Assembly (NCBI GenBank): GCA_903943975.1
Contig: CAJAQB010000014.1
Span: 1 to 64,000 of the forward strand
Length of the DNA: 64,000 nt
Origin: Synechococcus lacustris
GTDB taxonomy: Bacteria; Cyanobacteriota; Cyanobacteriia; PCC-6307; Cyanobiaceae
Direction of reading: 5' to 3'
Below the pieces are notes generated by a model. That model was not told the origin of the DNA and did no database searches. It worked only from the letters and a program-made list of their open reading frames with translations. This document shows positions 9,883-20,373 of the stretch, piece by piece; the stretch's first letter is position 1; the number at the start of each line of letters is the position of its first letter. The position numbers and the translations under genes were made by a program.

Positions 9883-11232
9883 AGGGGCCGTGGCGCTGCC
9901 ACAGAGGGCCTGGGCCACCCGCAGGTAGCGGCGGGCATGGGCAGACCAGTTGTAGGCCTCAGCCACCGCCTCCAGGCCCTGGGCGCGCCAGCTATCCCAG
10001 GGGGCGCCGGCGGCCGTGGCCTCTTCGAGCCGCTGGCGCAGCTGCCCCTCCTTGGCCACATTCACCAGCAGGCCATTGCCACAGCGCTGCAGGATGTCCA
10101 CCGGGCCGCCGTCGTCGGTGGCAACCACCGGCACACCGCAGGCGGCCGCCTCCAGCAGGGTGAGCCCAAAGGGTTCCGTGAGGGCCGGGTTCACAAACAA
10201 CCCGCGGCGACTCGCCACCCAGCGGAACAGGGCTGGCACCTGGGCCCGGCTGTGCTGCTTGGGATAGGCCACCTGGCCATAAAGATTGTGACGATCAATC
10301 GCCTCGAGCAGCAACTGCCATTCCTGCCGTTGCCCCTGCTCCAGCAACTGCAGATCCTCACGGCAGCCCAGCACCAACACCAGGTTGTAGTGCTGGCGGA
10401 GCAAGTCACTGCTGCCAAAGGCTGCCACCAGGGCGGGAATATTTTTGCGGCGATCCAGGCGACTTAGGGCCAGCAGGCAGGGGCGCTCGGGTTCCCGCAG
10501 GAAAGGGGTTAGCAGGGCGGAGATCTGGCCGTCCTCAGCGGCAAGGCCGTGGGGATGGAACTGCTCTGGGTCCACTCCAGGGGGGATCACCTCCGGCAGG
10601 TCGGGGTGAAAGTTTCGGTATTGAACGTATTGACGCTGGGCCTCCTGGCTGCTGCTGGCCACCACCAGGCTGGCGGCGGCCAGGGCCGCTTCCTCGGCGG
10701 CAATGCGGCGGTCAAGGCAGTAGTCGCGGTTCAACTGATCGGGCAACTGGCCGAGGGCCAACAGCCTTCGCTGTTTTTCACGGCCAAGGGAATGGCCCGT
10801 AAACACCAGGGGAATACCCAGGCGCCGCTGCAGCTGGGCCCCCACCCAACCGGCATCGGCGTAGTGGGCATGGATCCAGTTTGGGCGCCGCTGCTGCAGG
10901 GAAATATGCAACACCAAGCAATTCACTAATTGCTGCAGATAGGGCCAGAGCTGTTCCTTGCGCAGATAACGGCGCGGCCCAAAGGGCAGCCGCAGGATCG
11001 AAACTTTTTGGGAAAGAGTTTCCCCCCTCAGGGCGTAATCAGCGCTGAGGCGCGGATCTTCAATGCAACGGGTGATCAGCTCAAGCCGCTCCAGTTCTGG
11101 CCGCTCCCCCAGGGCCCGGGCCAGCTCAAGCACATAGCTGCTCTGGCCGCCAGTATCTGCATCTCGGCCCAGCTCAAGGTTGTGGCCCCGGAATAAACCG
11201 TGGAGATGTAGATGCAGTAGGTACAAACCCAT
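9754..11232 (-). CDS. spsA: sucrose-phosphate synthase, glucosyltransferase domain only
   Basis: The enzyme transfers glucose from UDP- or ADP-glucose to fructose-6-phosphate; the sucrose made is a compatible solute in cyanobacteria. The 492-residue protein begins MGLYLLHLHLHGLFRG, followed by DTGGQSSYVLELARALG, the donor-binding RLDRRKN and EPFGLTLLEAAACGVPVVAT of GT4 glycosyltransferases. Many cyanobacterial enzymes carry an additional C-terminal HAD phosphatase domain of about 240 residues; here the protein stops about 45 residues after the GT-B fold. That tail is encoded entirely within the antisense of purT and looks non-conserved. Whether sucrose-6-phosphate is dephosphorylated by a separate enzyme cannot be seen in this window. 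Confidence 0.88.
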   Translation of the reverse strand: MGLYLLHLHLHGLFRGHNLELGRDADTGGQSSYVLELARALGERPELERLELITRCIEDPRLSADYALRGETLSQKVSILRLPFGPRRYLRKEQLWPYLQQLVNCLVLHISLQQRRPNWIHAHYADAGWVGAQLQRRLGIPLVFTGHSLGREKQRRLLALGQLPDQLNRDYCLDRRIAAEEAALAAASLVVASSSQEAQRQYVQYRNFHPDLPEVIPPGVDPEQFHPHGLAAEDGQISALLTPFLREPERPCLLALSRLDRRKNIPALVAAFGSSDLLRQHYNLVLVLGCREDLQLLEQGQRQEWQLLLEAIDRHNLYGQVAYPKQHSRAQVPALFRWVASRRGLFVNPALTEPFGLTLLEAAACGVPVVATDDGGPVDILQRCGNGLLVNVAKEGQLRQRLEEATAAGAPWDSWRAQGLEAVAEAYNWSAHARRYLRVAQALCGSATAPLAHQHLYGGGSRIGAPARFRKIYAPGQGYAHASLGPRLWLAK

Positions 11233-11350
11233 GCCGTGGGGCTGAGATCGCAGACCTAACTTCTCTTAGTCACATTTCCCTGTTACCGGTTACAACAGGG
11301 GCGGCGATGCCTCGCGGCAGATCCGCAGCATCCGGGCCCATGGGCGGGGT

Positions 11351-12820
11351 TCACTGGCGGGGCGGCAGTCGCATAGATAAACCAGCAGGATCCGCCAGGC
11401 CACTGCTGGCATCAATGGGCTGGCCCTGAACCCAACGCAGCAACAGGGCCCGCAGCGGACCGCCATTGGAATCAGCCGCCGCCGGCAGGTTGAAGTGGGT
11501 ACCCCCCTCCACCAACACCAACTGACTCCCCGCCTTGGGGTATTGGCCAAAGGGGCTAAGCGCTTCCGGCTGGGGCGGCACCACCACATCCCTGCTACCT
11601 GATACCACCAACACCGGCACCTTTAAATCCGCCAAACCAGCGGCAAACACCAGCCCCTGGGGGGGGCTTACAGCCACCACCCGAGTGATGCGGGGATCCG
11701 CCAAGGAATCAGGAATCGCCGCCGATAGGAAGCTGCATTGCAACACCCAGCTGATGTTGCGTTTGGGGTGATCGGGATCCGTACAGGATTTCCAGAGGTC
11801 TGTGGAGCGGCTGCGGGCGCCGGCCAACTGCAGGGCGGTGGTGGCCCCCCAGGAATGGCCGATAAACACCACATTGCGGGGGGCAATACCCTCGGCGCCG
11901 GGGAAGCTGCCGGCCTCGAGGCCATCGAGCACCGCCTTCACCTCCCGGGGCCGCCGCAGAAATTCTTCGGGATCCGGCGGAGCAGCCTGGCCAGACAACA
12001 TCGCCGCCTGCTGGTTGATGTCACTGCCGGCATGGCGGGGCAGGAACACTGGTGCCCCATGGGAAGCCAGATGCTGGGCCCAGCCCAGGAAGCTGCTGGG
12101 GGAAGACCAAAGCCCGTGGGAGAGCACCACCGGCGCCAGGCTGGGGGCCCCCACGGGCCGCACCATGGTCACCTCGAGGGGTTCGGCCTGGCCCTCAATC
12201 GCCAGGGAGACCACCTCAGTTTTGATCGGAAACTTCCCAGGTTTTAACTGGGCAGCGGCGGCAGTCCCAGCCTTGGCAAAGCTGGGGATCAATTGATCCA
12301 CCACCAGCTGTTGCGCCTTCATGCGCTGCAGAAAAGGCAAGGCGCGATCAAGGCGAATGGTGACGCTCTCGCCGGGAATCGCCTGCAATAAAGCCAACAG
12401 CGTCACCTTGCCCCCCTGGGCCTGGGCCTGGGCCGCCTTAAGACCGGCGAGCACCGGCTCGCTGGCCAGTTGCTGGTGGTTGCCGGGGTCCACATCAATC
12501 AATCGCCTGAGCAACAGCTCCCCCTGCTGGGCCATGGCGCTATCGGCGTCGTTCTGGAGGGGCAGCGGAGCATTCAATAACTCCTGGATCGACCGCGCAT
12601 ATTGACCATTGGTGGCGCGATTCAATTCAGCCAGATCACTGGTGCCGGCCCAGAGGGCATCGGGATTTGCCAGTTCCGACACCCGGGCGGTGAGGTTTTC
12701 CTGCAACAGCGGCAGCCGCAGGCGCAGCTCCTCGATCGCCTGGGCGGGGGAAGCCGTGGCCATACCCAGTAGGAACAGCGCAGGCGCCGCCTTAAACCAA
12801 CGCAGGGAGGCAATACCCAA
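11351..12820 (-). CDS. exported alpha/beta hydrolase with N-terminal DUF1400 domain
   Basis: The 489-residue protein has a signal peptide (hydrophobic helix to about residue 22, then ASPAQA before the cleavage site), so it acts outside the cytoplasm. Residues about 28-165 match the DUF1400 pattern (EELRLRLPLLQENLT, then RLIDVDPGN). The rest is an alpha/beta hydrolase: PVVLSHGLWSS is the oxyanion region, GHSWGATTAL holds the nucleophile serine, and the late VVSGSRDVVVPPQ and GGTHFNL supply likely Asp and His. The substrate is unknown; a lipase or esterase role is inference. The start is TTG 12820, chosen because it gives the signal peptide. A stand-alone DUF1400 protein is encoded at 20374-20916. 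Confidence 0.85.
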   Translation of the reverse strand: MGIASLRWFKAAPALFLLGMATASPAQAIEELRLRLPLLQENLTARVSELANPDALWAGTSDLAELNRATNGQYARSIQELLNAPLPLQNDADSAMAQQGELLLRRLIDVDPGNHQQLASEPVLAGLKAAQAQAQGGKVTLLALLQAIPGESVTIRLDRALPFLQRMKAQQLVVDQLIPSFAKAGTAAAAQLKPGKFPIKTEVVSLAIEGQAEPLEVTMVRPVGAPSLAPVVLSHGLWSSPSSFLGWAQHLASHGAPVFLPRHAGSDINQQAAMLSGQAAPPDPEEFLRRPREVKAVLDGLEAGSFPGAEGIAPRNVVFIGHSWGATTALQLAGARSRSTDLWKSCTDPDHPKRNISWVLQCSFLSAAIPDSLADPRITRVVAVSPPQGLVFAAGLADLKVPVLVVSGSRDVVVPPQPEALSPFGQYPKAGSQLVLVEGGTHFNLPAAADSNGGPLRALLLRWVQGQPIDASSGLADPAGLSMRLPPRQ

Positions 12821-12850
12821 GGGATCAACGTGTACTGAGCTGGCTGAACT

Positions 12851-13612
12851 CTAACCGCCTGTTTTGATCACACGCTCACGAATAGGCTGCAGGGGTCGAG
12901 CATTCATGGGATGCAAGCGCCTAAAAGCTTCCAGCTGCTCAGTTGAAATCGAAATAGGCTGCTTTAAGATATAAAATTGCACCCCTTCTGTGCAGGGGGG
13001 AGTTGTGAGCGAACCGGGATATGTGAAGTAGCTAAGACTGTCAGGCAGCAGCCCAGATAAGGATGGCAAGTTAAGTTCCAGCTTGCCCCCCTTAGTGGTG
13101 GGCAGCTTGTCCCAGAACGAGCCCAGAAAAGCATTGGCAGCACCCTTCTTAAAGTTGACGCCAATCACCGCCAACTTGCCATCAGCGCCCTGGTGAACAA
13201 TGTGCACGTTCATATCATAATGAACACCATTAATCGCCTCTTCGCTTGGGGTGTGAAAATGATATTGCAGCAGCTTGTAATTGGAATTGCCAATCTTTAG
13301 ATTGCCTGAGCTATTTACCTGAATGGTGGTGCCAGTGTTCACCACCAGATCACCGCTGGTGGGCCCATATTCAGGCTTAAGGGGCTTGGATTCGCTCTTC
13401 TTAACAGTGGCGCTGGTCACGATATTCAGCGGTGCCTGCTCAGCACCATCGACACAGGCGGCATATTTAGGGCTCAGCTCCCCCCATTTTTCCGGGGCCA
13501 CATCGCCCTTATAGCCGTACTGGGGCTTAGCTGCAGCCAGGGAAGGCAGCAGCAGCAGGGCCACTGCTGAGGCCCTCAAAAGAGACAGCGGCTTGATCAA
13601 GGGGCTGGTCAT
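12851..13612 (-). CDS. periplasmic alpha-type carbonic anhydrase
   Basis: The 253-residue protein has a signal peptide ending at SLAAA (about residue 28). It carries the alpha-carbonic anhydrase core: the zinc ligands H118 and H120 in LLQYHFHTPSEE, H137 in MNVHIVHQG, and SLTTPPCTEGVQFYIL with the substrate-pocket threonine. Cys53 and the Cys of PPCTEG could form the usual disulfide. It hydrates CO2 outside the inner membrane and resembles cyanobacterial EcaA; a role in carbon supply is inferred. It is upstream of the DUF1400 hydrolase on the same strand with 30 bases between. Its base composition is noticeably more AT-rich than that of its neighbours, suggesting possible transfer. Confidence 0.93.
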   Translation of the reverse strand: MTSPLIKPLSLLRASAVALLLLPSLAAAKPQYGYKGDVAPEKWGELSPKYAACVDGAEQAPLNIVTSATVKKSESKPLKPEYGPTSGDLVVNTGTTIQVNSSGNLKIGNSNYKLLQYHFHTPSEEAINGVHYDMNVHIVHQGADGKLAVIGVNFKKGAANAFLGSFWDKLPTTKGGKLELNLPSLSGLLPDSLSYFTYPGSLTTPPCTEGVQFYILKQPISISTEQLEAFRRLHPMNARPLQPIRERVIKTGG

Positions 13613-13691
13613 CGGGGCGAAAAAGTATATTTTTCTAAGCCAAGCCTAGACAGATCTCAACGACAGTGTCAATAGCTAGCTGCGTAAATAC

Positions 13692-16643
13692 TTAGACCGC
13701 CACCACCTCAGGCGGATGCTGCTGCAGCACCTGCTTGAGATACCTACCCGTGTGACTGGTGGGGTGAGCCGCCACCTCCTCAGGGGTGCCAACGGCAATG
13801 ATCTCACCGCCCTTGTTGCCGCCCTCCGGACCAAGATCAATCACCCAATCCGCACAACGGATCACATCGAGGTTGTGCTCGATCACCAGGATTGAATTGC
13901 CCTTATCCACCAATCTTTGCATCACCTCCATCAACTTGTGCACGTCATAGAAACTCAAGCCGGTGGTGGGTTCATCAATCAGGTAGAGGGTTTTACCGGT
14001 GGCCCGCTTGGATAACTCTGTGGCTAGCTTCACCCGCTGGGCTTCCCCGCCGGAAAGGGTGGGGGCCGGCTGGCCCAACTTCACATAACCAAGCCCCACA
14101 TCCACCAGGGTGCGCAAGCGATCGGCCGCCTGGGGGATGGCAGAAAACACATCGGCGGCCTGTTCCACCGTCATTTCCAACACATCAGCAATTGTGAAAT
14201 CACGATATTTCACCTGCAAAGTTTCGCGGTTATAGCGGGCCCCTTTGCACACATCACACTGCACATATACATCGGGGAGGAAATTCATTTCAATCACATT
14301 CACCCCCTGACCCCCACAGGATTCACAGCGGCCACCCTTCACATTGAAACTAAATTGACCCACCTGATAGCCGCGCGCCTTGGCCTCCACCGTGGCGGCA
14401 AATACCTGACGGATTGGATCAAAGGCGCCCGTATAGGTGGCAGGATTTGAACGGGGGGTGCGACCAATCGGCGATTGGTCGATCACAATCACCTTATCAA
14501 TGGCGCTGATACCCCTTAGTTCATCAAGGCCAGCCGGGAAAGGCACCTTTGTGCCGAGCTGATGCTCCAGGGCCGGATGCAGCAGTTCATTCACCAGGGT
14601 GCTCTTGCCACTGCCGCTTACCCCTGTTACCGCCACCAAGCGGCCGAGGGGAATCTCCACATCTAAGTTCTGGAGATTATTGCGTTGGCAATTCAGCATA
14701 GACAACTTACGGGTATTTGCCTGGCGCCGTTCGGGGGGAGTGGGAATCGAGAGGCGACCACTCATGTAGGCCCCCGTTACTGAATCCTCCGCAGCAATTA
14801 GGTCAGCCAAGCCCCCTTGGGCCACAATTCTTCCCCCATGCACGCCGGCGCCAGGGCCGATGTCTACGATGTAATCGGCGGCACGGATTGTGTCCTCATC
14901 GTGTTCAACCACGATCAGGGTGTTACCCAGGTCGCGCAATTTAACAAGGGTGGCAAGCAAGCGATCGTTATCCCGCTGATGCAAACCAATGCTGGGTTCA
15001 TCCAGCACATACAGCACCCCGGTGAGCCCTGCGCCAATCTGGGTGGCAAGCCGAATCCGCTGGGCTTCCCCACCGGAAAGCGTCATCGCCGGCCGATCAA
15101 GGCTGAGGTAATCAAGACCCACATCAATCAGGAAGCGCAGTCGCATGCGGATCTCCCGCAAGACCAAATCGGCGATCTGGATCTGACGGGGACCCATCAA
15201 CGGTTCGCCGTCAACACCAACCCCCATCAAGGCCTCAATCCGCTCCAAACACTCACCCACACTCACCGCCGTGAGATCGGTGATGCCATAGGGGCCAATG
15301 CGCACGGCCAGGGCTTCCGGGCGCAAGCGTTTACCAGCGCAGGTGGCACAGGGCACCAGTTCCTGAAACTTCTCCAGCTTCTGGCGGGCCGCTTCACCAC
15401 CGGCATCCTGCAGCTGCCGCTCCAGGATCGCTAGTACCCCCTCAAAGGGCTTTTCAAAACCCTTCGTCTTGCTGTATCTACTATCCGCTTCAATCAGGAT
15501 TGGCTCCTTAGTGCCAAACAGCACCGCCTCCTGCTGGGGGCGACTCAACTCCTTCCAAGCGGTTTTCAGTTCAAAGGAAAAAGCTTGGCCAACGCTATAT
15601 AGCAGCGAGAAGTAATAGCTGTTTTCCTTATCACTCCAGGGCACCACGGCGGCATACACCGGCAAGCTCGGATCCGGCACCACCCGCTGTTCGGTGAATT
15701 TGCGCAGGAAGCCGATGCCATGGCAATCGGGGCAGGCGCCATAGGGACTGTTAAACGAGAACAGCCGTGGCGACAGCTCCTCCATCACCGCCCCATGGAC
15801 GGGACAGGCAAAATTCTCGGAATAAAGCCGTTCGCGCTCCACCCCCTCAGGTAATTCCTCGCCGGTCTTCGGTACCACCTCCACCAGGGCCAGGCCATCG
15901 CCGCGTTTTAAGGCGGTGCGCAGCGAATCCGTGAGCCGTTCCTGCACCCCCTCGCGGGCCACCAGGCGATCAACCACCACCTCAATGTTGTGGGCGTGGT
16001 TTTTATCAAGCTCGATGTTGTCGGAAAGTTCGCGCACCTCGCCATTGATCCGCACCCGGGCAAAGCCTTCCGCCACCAAACCACTCAACAGTTTGGTGTG
16101 GGTACCCTTCTTACCGCGCACCACCGGGGCCAACAACTGATAACGGCAACCCTCCGGCAACAGCAGGATCTGATCGACCATTTCGTCGATCGACTGGGGC
16201 TGGATTGAGCGGTCGCACTGGGGGCAATGGGGTTCCCCGGCCCGGCCAAACAGCAGCCGCAGGTAGTCCTGGATTTCGGTCACCGTGCCCACGGTGGAGC
16301 GCGGGTTATGGCTGGTGGACTTTTGATCAATCGAGATTGCCGGCGACAGCCCTTCGATCGCATCCACATCCGGCTTATCCACCTGGCCGAGGAACTGGCG
16401 GGCATAGGTGGAAAGGCTCTCCACGTAGCGCCGTTGGCCCTCGGCAAAGATCGTGTCGAAGGCCAGGGAACTCTTGCCGCTGCCGCTCACCCCGGTGAAA
16501 ACCACCAGGCGATTGCGGGGCAGGGTGAGGTCAACGTTGCGCAGGTTGTGCTGGCGGGCCCCCCGCACCCGGATCACCTCCCCCAGGCTGCCGCCGGTGA
16601 GGGCCTCCAAGGCCTGCCCGGGAACGGCTTTAGCGCGGGGCAT
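13692..16643 (-). CDS. uvrA: excinuclease ABC subunit A
   Basis: UvrA detects bulky DNA lesions and loads UvrB in nucleotide excision repair. The 983-residue protein has both ABC ATPase modules: Walker [15 protein letters not shown] near the N-terminus and [13 protein letters not shown] in the second half, each with a [11 protein letters not shown] signature. Zinc-finger cysteines are seen in CPQC/CPDC and in the CESCGGQG to CDVCKGARY region. The start ATG 16643 adds a short N-terminal extension before [16 protein letters not shown]. recN lies 25 bases upstream on the same strand, giving a repair pair. Confidence 0.97.
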   Translation of the reverse strand: MPRAKAVPGQALEALTGGSLGEVIRVRGARQHNLRNVDLTLPRNRLVVFTGVSGSGKSSLAFDTIFAEGQRRYVESLSTYARQFLGQVDKPDVDAIEGLSPAISIDQKSTSHNPRSTVGTVTEIQDYLRLLFGRAGEPHCPQCDRSIQPQSIDEMVDQILLLPEGCRYQLLAPVVRGKKGTHTKLLSGLVAEGFARVRINGEVRELSDNIELDKNHAHNIEVVVDRLVAREGVQERLTDSLRTALKRGDGLALVEVVPKTGEELPEGVERERLYSENFACPVHGAVMEELSPRLFSFNSPYGACPDCHGIGFLRKFTEQRVVPDPSLPVYAAVVPWSDKENSYYFSLLYSVGQAFSFELKTAWKELSRPQQEAVLFGTKEPILIEADSRYSKTKGFEKPFEGVLAILERQLQDAGGEAARQKLEKFQELVPCATCAGKRLRPEALAVRIGPYGITDLTAVSVGECLERIEALMGVGVDGEPLMGPRQIQIADLVLREIRMRLRFLIDVGLDYLSLDRPAMTLSGGEAQRIRLATQIGAGLTGVLYVLDEPSIGLHQRDNDRLLATLVKLRDLGNTLIVVEHDEDTIRAADYIVDIGPGAGVHGGRIVAQGGLADLIAAEDSVTGAYMSGRLSIPTPPERRQANTRKLSMLNCQRNNLQNLDVEIPLGRLVAVTGVSGSGKSTLVNELLHPALEHQLGTKVPFPAGLDELRGISAIDKVIVIDQSPIGRTPRSNPATYTGAFDPIRQVFAATVEAKARGYQVGQFSFNVKGGRCESCGGQGVNVIEMNFLPDVYVQCDVCKGARYNRETLQVKYRDFTIADVLEMTVEQAADVFSAIPQAADRLRTLVDVGLGYVKLGQPAPTLSGGEAQRVKLATELSKRATGKTLYLIDEPTTGLSFYDVHKLMEVMQRLVDKGNSILVIEHNLDVIRCADWVIDLGPEGGNKGGEIIAVGTPEEVAAHPTSHTGRYLKQVLQQHPPEVVAV

Positions 16644-16668
16644 TGATCAAGCTCGTTGATTGGCGACT

Positions 16669-18363
16669 CTACTGAGGCCAGCTGGTGCTGGCCGTCTGCA
16701 GGAGGCTGGCCGCAAACTCGCGCGCCTTACCGCTGTCCCCGCCCGCCAGTTCCGCCAGTTCCCGTTGGCGCTCCGAAAGGTCCCGCAGTTGGGACACCCG
16801 GATCAACGTTTGGCCCCCTTCCACCGCCTTACTCACCAGCAAATGCTGATCCGCCGCGGCCGCCACCACTGGCTGATGGGTCACACAAAACACCTGGCGC
16901 CGGGCCGCCAGGCGGCGCAACAAGCTGGCCATGGCAGCACTCACCCGACCGCTGACGCCGGCATCGATCTCATCAAATAGCAGGCTGCTCTCCTGATCCC
17001 CCTCCACCAAACAGGTTTTCAAGGCCAGCAGAAAGCGGCTCATCTCACCCCCGGAGGCCAGCTCCCGCAGGGGCGCCAACGGTTGGCCCGGATTGGCAGA
17101 AAACAGAAACTGAACGGTTTCCGCCCCCTCTTCGCCGGGGCTACAGGGCTCAAGGCCAACGCTGAAGCGCACCGCCGGCAGCGCCATGGGCCGCAGCGCC
17201 GCCATCAATTCCGTTTCCAGGGCCTGGGCCGCCCGTTGCCGCTGGAGACTGAGCAGCCCACAGGCCTGATCCCGCTGCTGCCGGGCCCGCTGCTCAGCCT
17301 CCGCCAGCAGCGCCAGGGCCGTCTCCACTGCCCCCTCAAACAACTGGTCCTGCAACTGGTCCCGCCGCTCGATCAAGGCCGGCAGATCAAGCCCATGGCG
17401 CCGCTCCAGCGCCTTGAGGGCGGCAATGCGTTCCTGCAGGGCGGCCAGATGTTCGGGATCGGCATCGAGGCCAGCGCCGTAGTGGTCCAGCTCCCGGGTC
17501 AGATCCTGCAGGGCCCCATGGGTGTCGAGCCAGCGCTGCTGCAGGGGCCCGAGGCTGCTGTCGAGGCCGACCATCGCCGCCAACTCCTGGTCACAGGCCG
17601 CCAGGTGTTCCAGCACCGCCGGTGCCGCCTCAGCCCCCTCCTGCAGCCGCCCCAACAAATGCAAACAACCCTGCTGGAGGCGCACCCCGTGGCAGAGCCG
17701 GTCCTGTTCCTGCTCCAGCAACTGGCGTTCCAGGGGATCATTTAACTGGGCCCTCTCCAGTTCCTGCAGTAGCCCGAGGGCCTCCTGCCTTTCCCGTTCG
17801 AGCCGCTCGCCATCGGCCTGGGCCTGGGCCAGCTGTTGGGCCAGCTGTTTCCAACTGCGCTGGGCCTGGCGCACTGGCTCCAAACAGGCCAGCAGCTCAC
17901 TGCCACCAAAACGATCCAGCCAGCGGCGCTGCTGACCGGGGCGCCCCAACTGCTGGGTTTGGCCCTGGCCGGTGAGATCCAGCAACAGGGGCCGCAACTC
18001 CGCCAGCAACGGCTTGCTCAACACCACCCCGTTCAAACGGCTGCGGCTAGCTATGCGCCCCTCCTGCAGCCTCAGCTCTCGGCTGAGCAATAACTCCTGT
18101 TCCTGCTCCAGGTCGAGCTGCTGCTGGGCACACCAAAAGCGCAACCCAGGGGTAAAGCCAAAGCTGGCCTCAATGGCACCGCGGTCACAGCCCACCCGCA
18201 ACAAGCGCTGGGGCTGACCGCCACCCGTGACCGCATCGAGGGCATCGAGCAGGATTGATTTGCCGGCGCCTGTTTCACCGGTGAGCACCGTTAAACCCGA
18301 CGCAAACGACAGTTCCAGACTGTCGATCAGGGCGATATTGGTGATCTTTAGAGCCGTAAGCAA
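16669..18363 (-). CDS. recN: DNA repair protein RecN
   Basis: RecN is an SMC-like ATPase acting early in double-strand break repair. The 564-residue protein starts at TTG 18363, giving MLTALKITNIALIDSLEL and then the Walker A loop TGETGAGKSILLDAL. The middle is a long Gln/Glu/Leu-rich coiled coil. The C-terminal half has LASGGEMSRFLLALK (signature), LLFDEIDAGVSGR (Walker B) and VTHQPVVAA. The length is normal. It is divergent from the ABC1 kinase gene and close to uvrA. Confidence 0.95.
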   Translation of the reverse strand: MLTALKITNIALIDSLELSFASGLTVLTGETGAGKSILLDALDAVTGGGQPQRLLRVGCDRGAIEASFGFTPGLRFWCAQQQLDLEQEQELLLSRELRLQEGRIASRSRLNGVVLSKPLLAELRPLLLDLTGQGQTQQLGRPGQQRRWLDRFGGSELLACLEPVRQAQRSWKQLAQQLAQAQADGERLERERQEALGLLQELERAQLNDPLERQLLEQEQDRLCHGVRLQQGCLHLLGRLQEGAEAAPAVLEHLAACDQELAAMVGLDSSLGPLQQRWLDTHGALQDLTRELDHYGAGLDADPEHLAALQERIAALKALERRHGLDLPALIERRDQLQDQLFEGAVETALALLAEAEQRARQQRDQACGLLSLQRQRAAQALETELMAALRPMALPAVRFSVGLEPCSPGEEGAETVQFLFSANPGQPLAPLRELASGGEMSRFLLALKTCLVEGDQESSLLFDEIDAGVSGRVSAAMASLLRRLAARRQVFCVTHQPVVAAAADQHLLVSKAVEGGQTLIRVSQLRDLSERQRELAELAGGDSGKAREFAASLLQTASTSWPQ

Positions 18364-18438
18364 CCTTGGCCTCCGGTCGCCGGGCGCAGCGTAACGGGTT
18401 TGCTGTCCTTTAAAAGAGGGATAGTTGCCGCTGTTGCC

Positions 18439-20322
18439 ATGACCGCCCTCAGCGATTTCATCGAAGCGGCCGGGCTAAACAGCTACGACCCCGCTGCGAT
18501 CAGCCGGATCTATGCCGGCCATCCCCAGCGCTTACTGCGGCGGCTGTATCAAACCCTGATACCAATTGGTTTGCTGTTGCTCGGGGTATTGAGCGACAAA
18601 CTCCTGGGCCGGCTCAAAAATCCCCAGGTGGCCCAAGCCCGGTCCCGGGAAACCGCCAACCTGCTGGCCGAGCTGGGGCCGGCCTTCATCAAGGCGGGCC
18701 AGGCCCTTTCCACCCGCCCAGACATCGTGCCACCAACGCTGCTGGAGGAATTGGCCAGGCTCCAGGATCAACTGCCCGCCTTCCCCAGTGACCTGGCCCG
18801 GGCCTGCATCGAGGAAGACCTCGGCGCCGATGTGGACAGCTTGTTTGGCAGCCTCGAAGCCGAACCGATCTCCGCCGCCTCCCTCGGCCAGGTGTATCGC
18901 GGCAGCCTCCACGATGGCCGCAGCGTGGCCGTAAAAGTGCAAAGGCCTGGCCTACGGGAACAGATCACCCTTGACCTCTACATCGTACGCATAATTGCCG
19001 GTTGGCTAAAGGCAAATGTGGGCCTGATCCGCAGTGATCTGGTGGCGTTGATCGATGAATTAGGCAAACGGGTTTTCGAGGAGATGGATTACTTCAATGA
19101 AGCCTCGAATGCTGAACGCTTTGCTGAGCTCCACCGCCCCAACCCTCGGATTGCCGTACCGGCCATTTACCGGGAACTCACCAGCCGGCGGGTGCTCACA
19201 ATGGAATGGATCGAAGGGGTGAAACTCACCCGGCTCGAGGCGGTGAAGGCGATGGGGGTAGATCCAGAGGAATTGGTGCAGGTGGGGGTGAACTGCAGCC
19301 TGCAACAACTGCTGGAGCACGGCTTCTTCCATGCCGATCCCCACCCAGGTAATTTGCTGGCCCTGGCCGATGGCCGGCTGGCCTACCTCGACTTTGGCAT
19401 GATGAGCGAAGTTAGCCGTGAATCACGCACCGGCCTAATCCGGGCGGTTGTACATCTGGTAAACCGTAATTTTGACGCCCTTTCCAAGGATTTTGTAACC
19501 CTTGGATTTCTGGCGGAAGAAGTTAATCTAAAGCCGATTGTTCCCGCCTTCGAACAGGTGTTCGGCCAGGCGATAGAACTGGGGGTAAGCCGCATGGACT
19601 TCAAGGCGGTTACCGATGATCTTTCCGGGGTTATGTATAAATTTCCATTCCAAGTTCCCCCTTACTACGCCTTAATAATCCGCTCCCTAGTAACCCTGGA
19701 GGGCATTGCTCTGAGTGTGGATCGCAACTTCAAGATCCTTGGGGCCGCCTACCCCTATTTCGCCCGCCGCCTGCTGGAGGATGCCGATCCAGACCTGCGC
19801 CGCTCCCTCAAGGAAATGCTCTTTGATGGCGAAATCTTCCGCTGGAGTCGCCTCGAAAACCTGGTGGTGAGTGCCGGCCAGCAACAGCAGCTAGACCTCG
19901 ATGGCCTGCTAGATCAAACGATTGATTTTCTGTTCTCCCCCAAGGGTGGTCTGCTGCGCCAGCAACTGGTAGATGCCACCGCAGATCAAATCGATGCCGC
20001 CGGCTGGCAACTGCTCCAGGGCCTGGGGCGCCAGCTGCCCCGACGCCTGCGCCCCCCGGGTCTGCAACGGCCGCGGCCCCCAGAAGCAAATCCATTGCTG
20101 AAATTGGAACCAGTCCGCGAGTTGCTTGGCATTCTCCAAAAACTGCCTGGTTTTGAACCGCAACTGCTCACCAGCCGGCTGCCGCGACTGCTGGCGGAAC
20201 CAGACCTGCGCCGCATGGGGGTTGATTTGGCCAGGGGTTTAGCCGAACGGGGCCTGGTGCGCCTGGTGCGCGATGTACTCGTGGAACCGGAGCTGCGGCT
20301 CCAGGTGATCGAAACGACCTAA
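18439..20322 (+). CDS. ABC1/UbiB family atypical kinase
   Basis: The frame opens at TTG 18400, but ATG 18439 gives the more natural N-terminus MTALSDFIEAAGLNSYDP and 627 residues. The family signature KAGQALSTRPDIVP, the lysine region VAVKVQRPGL, EMDYFNEASNAERF, GFFHADPHPGNLL and YLDFGMMSE are all present. One N-terminal hydrophobic segment (LIPIGLLLLGVLSD) and a late region suggest membrane association. The family is linked to isoprenoid quinone or tocopherol metabolism and to stress responses in plastids; which of these applies here is unknown. Confidence 0.92.
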   Translation: MTALSDFIEAAGLNSYDPAAISRIYAGHPQRLLRRLYQTLIPIGLLLLGVLSDKLLGRLKNPQVAQARSRETANLLAELGPAFIKAGQALSTRPDIVPPTLLEELARLQDQLPAFPSDLARACIEEDLGADVDSLFGSLEAEPISAASLGQVYRGSLHDGRSVAVKVQRPGLREQITLDLYIVRIIAGWLKANVGLIRSDLVALIDELGKRVFEEMDYFNEASNAERFAELHRPNPRIAVPAIYRELTSRRVLTMEWIEGVKLTRLEAVKAMGVDPEELVQVGVNCSLQQLLEHGFFHADPHPGNLLALADGRLAYLDFGMMSEVSRESRTGLIRAVVHLVNRNFDALSKDFVTLGFLAEEVNLKPIVPAFEQVFGQAIELGVSRMDFKAVTDDLSGVMYKFPFQVPPYYALIIRSLVTLEGIALSVDRNFKILGAAYPYFARRLLEDADPDLRRSLKEMLFDGEIFRWSRLENLVVSAGQQQQLDLDGLLDQTIDFLFSPKGGLLRQQLVDATADQIDAAGWQLLQGLGRQLPRRLRPPGLQRPRPPEANPLLKLEPVRELLGILQKLPGFEPQLLTSRLPRLLAEPDLRRMGVDLARGLAERGLVRLVRDVLVEPELRLQVIETT

Positions 20323-20373
20323 TCGAAGCGAGCGAGCAATACGGCCTAGATTTAATGGTCGCTTTAGTGAGCC

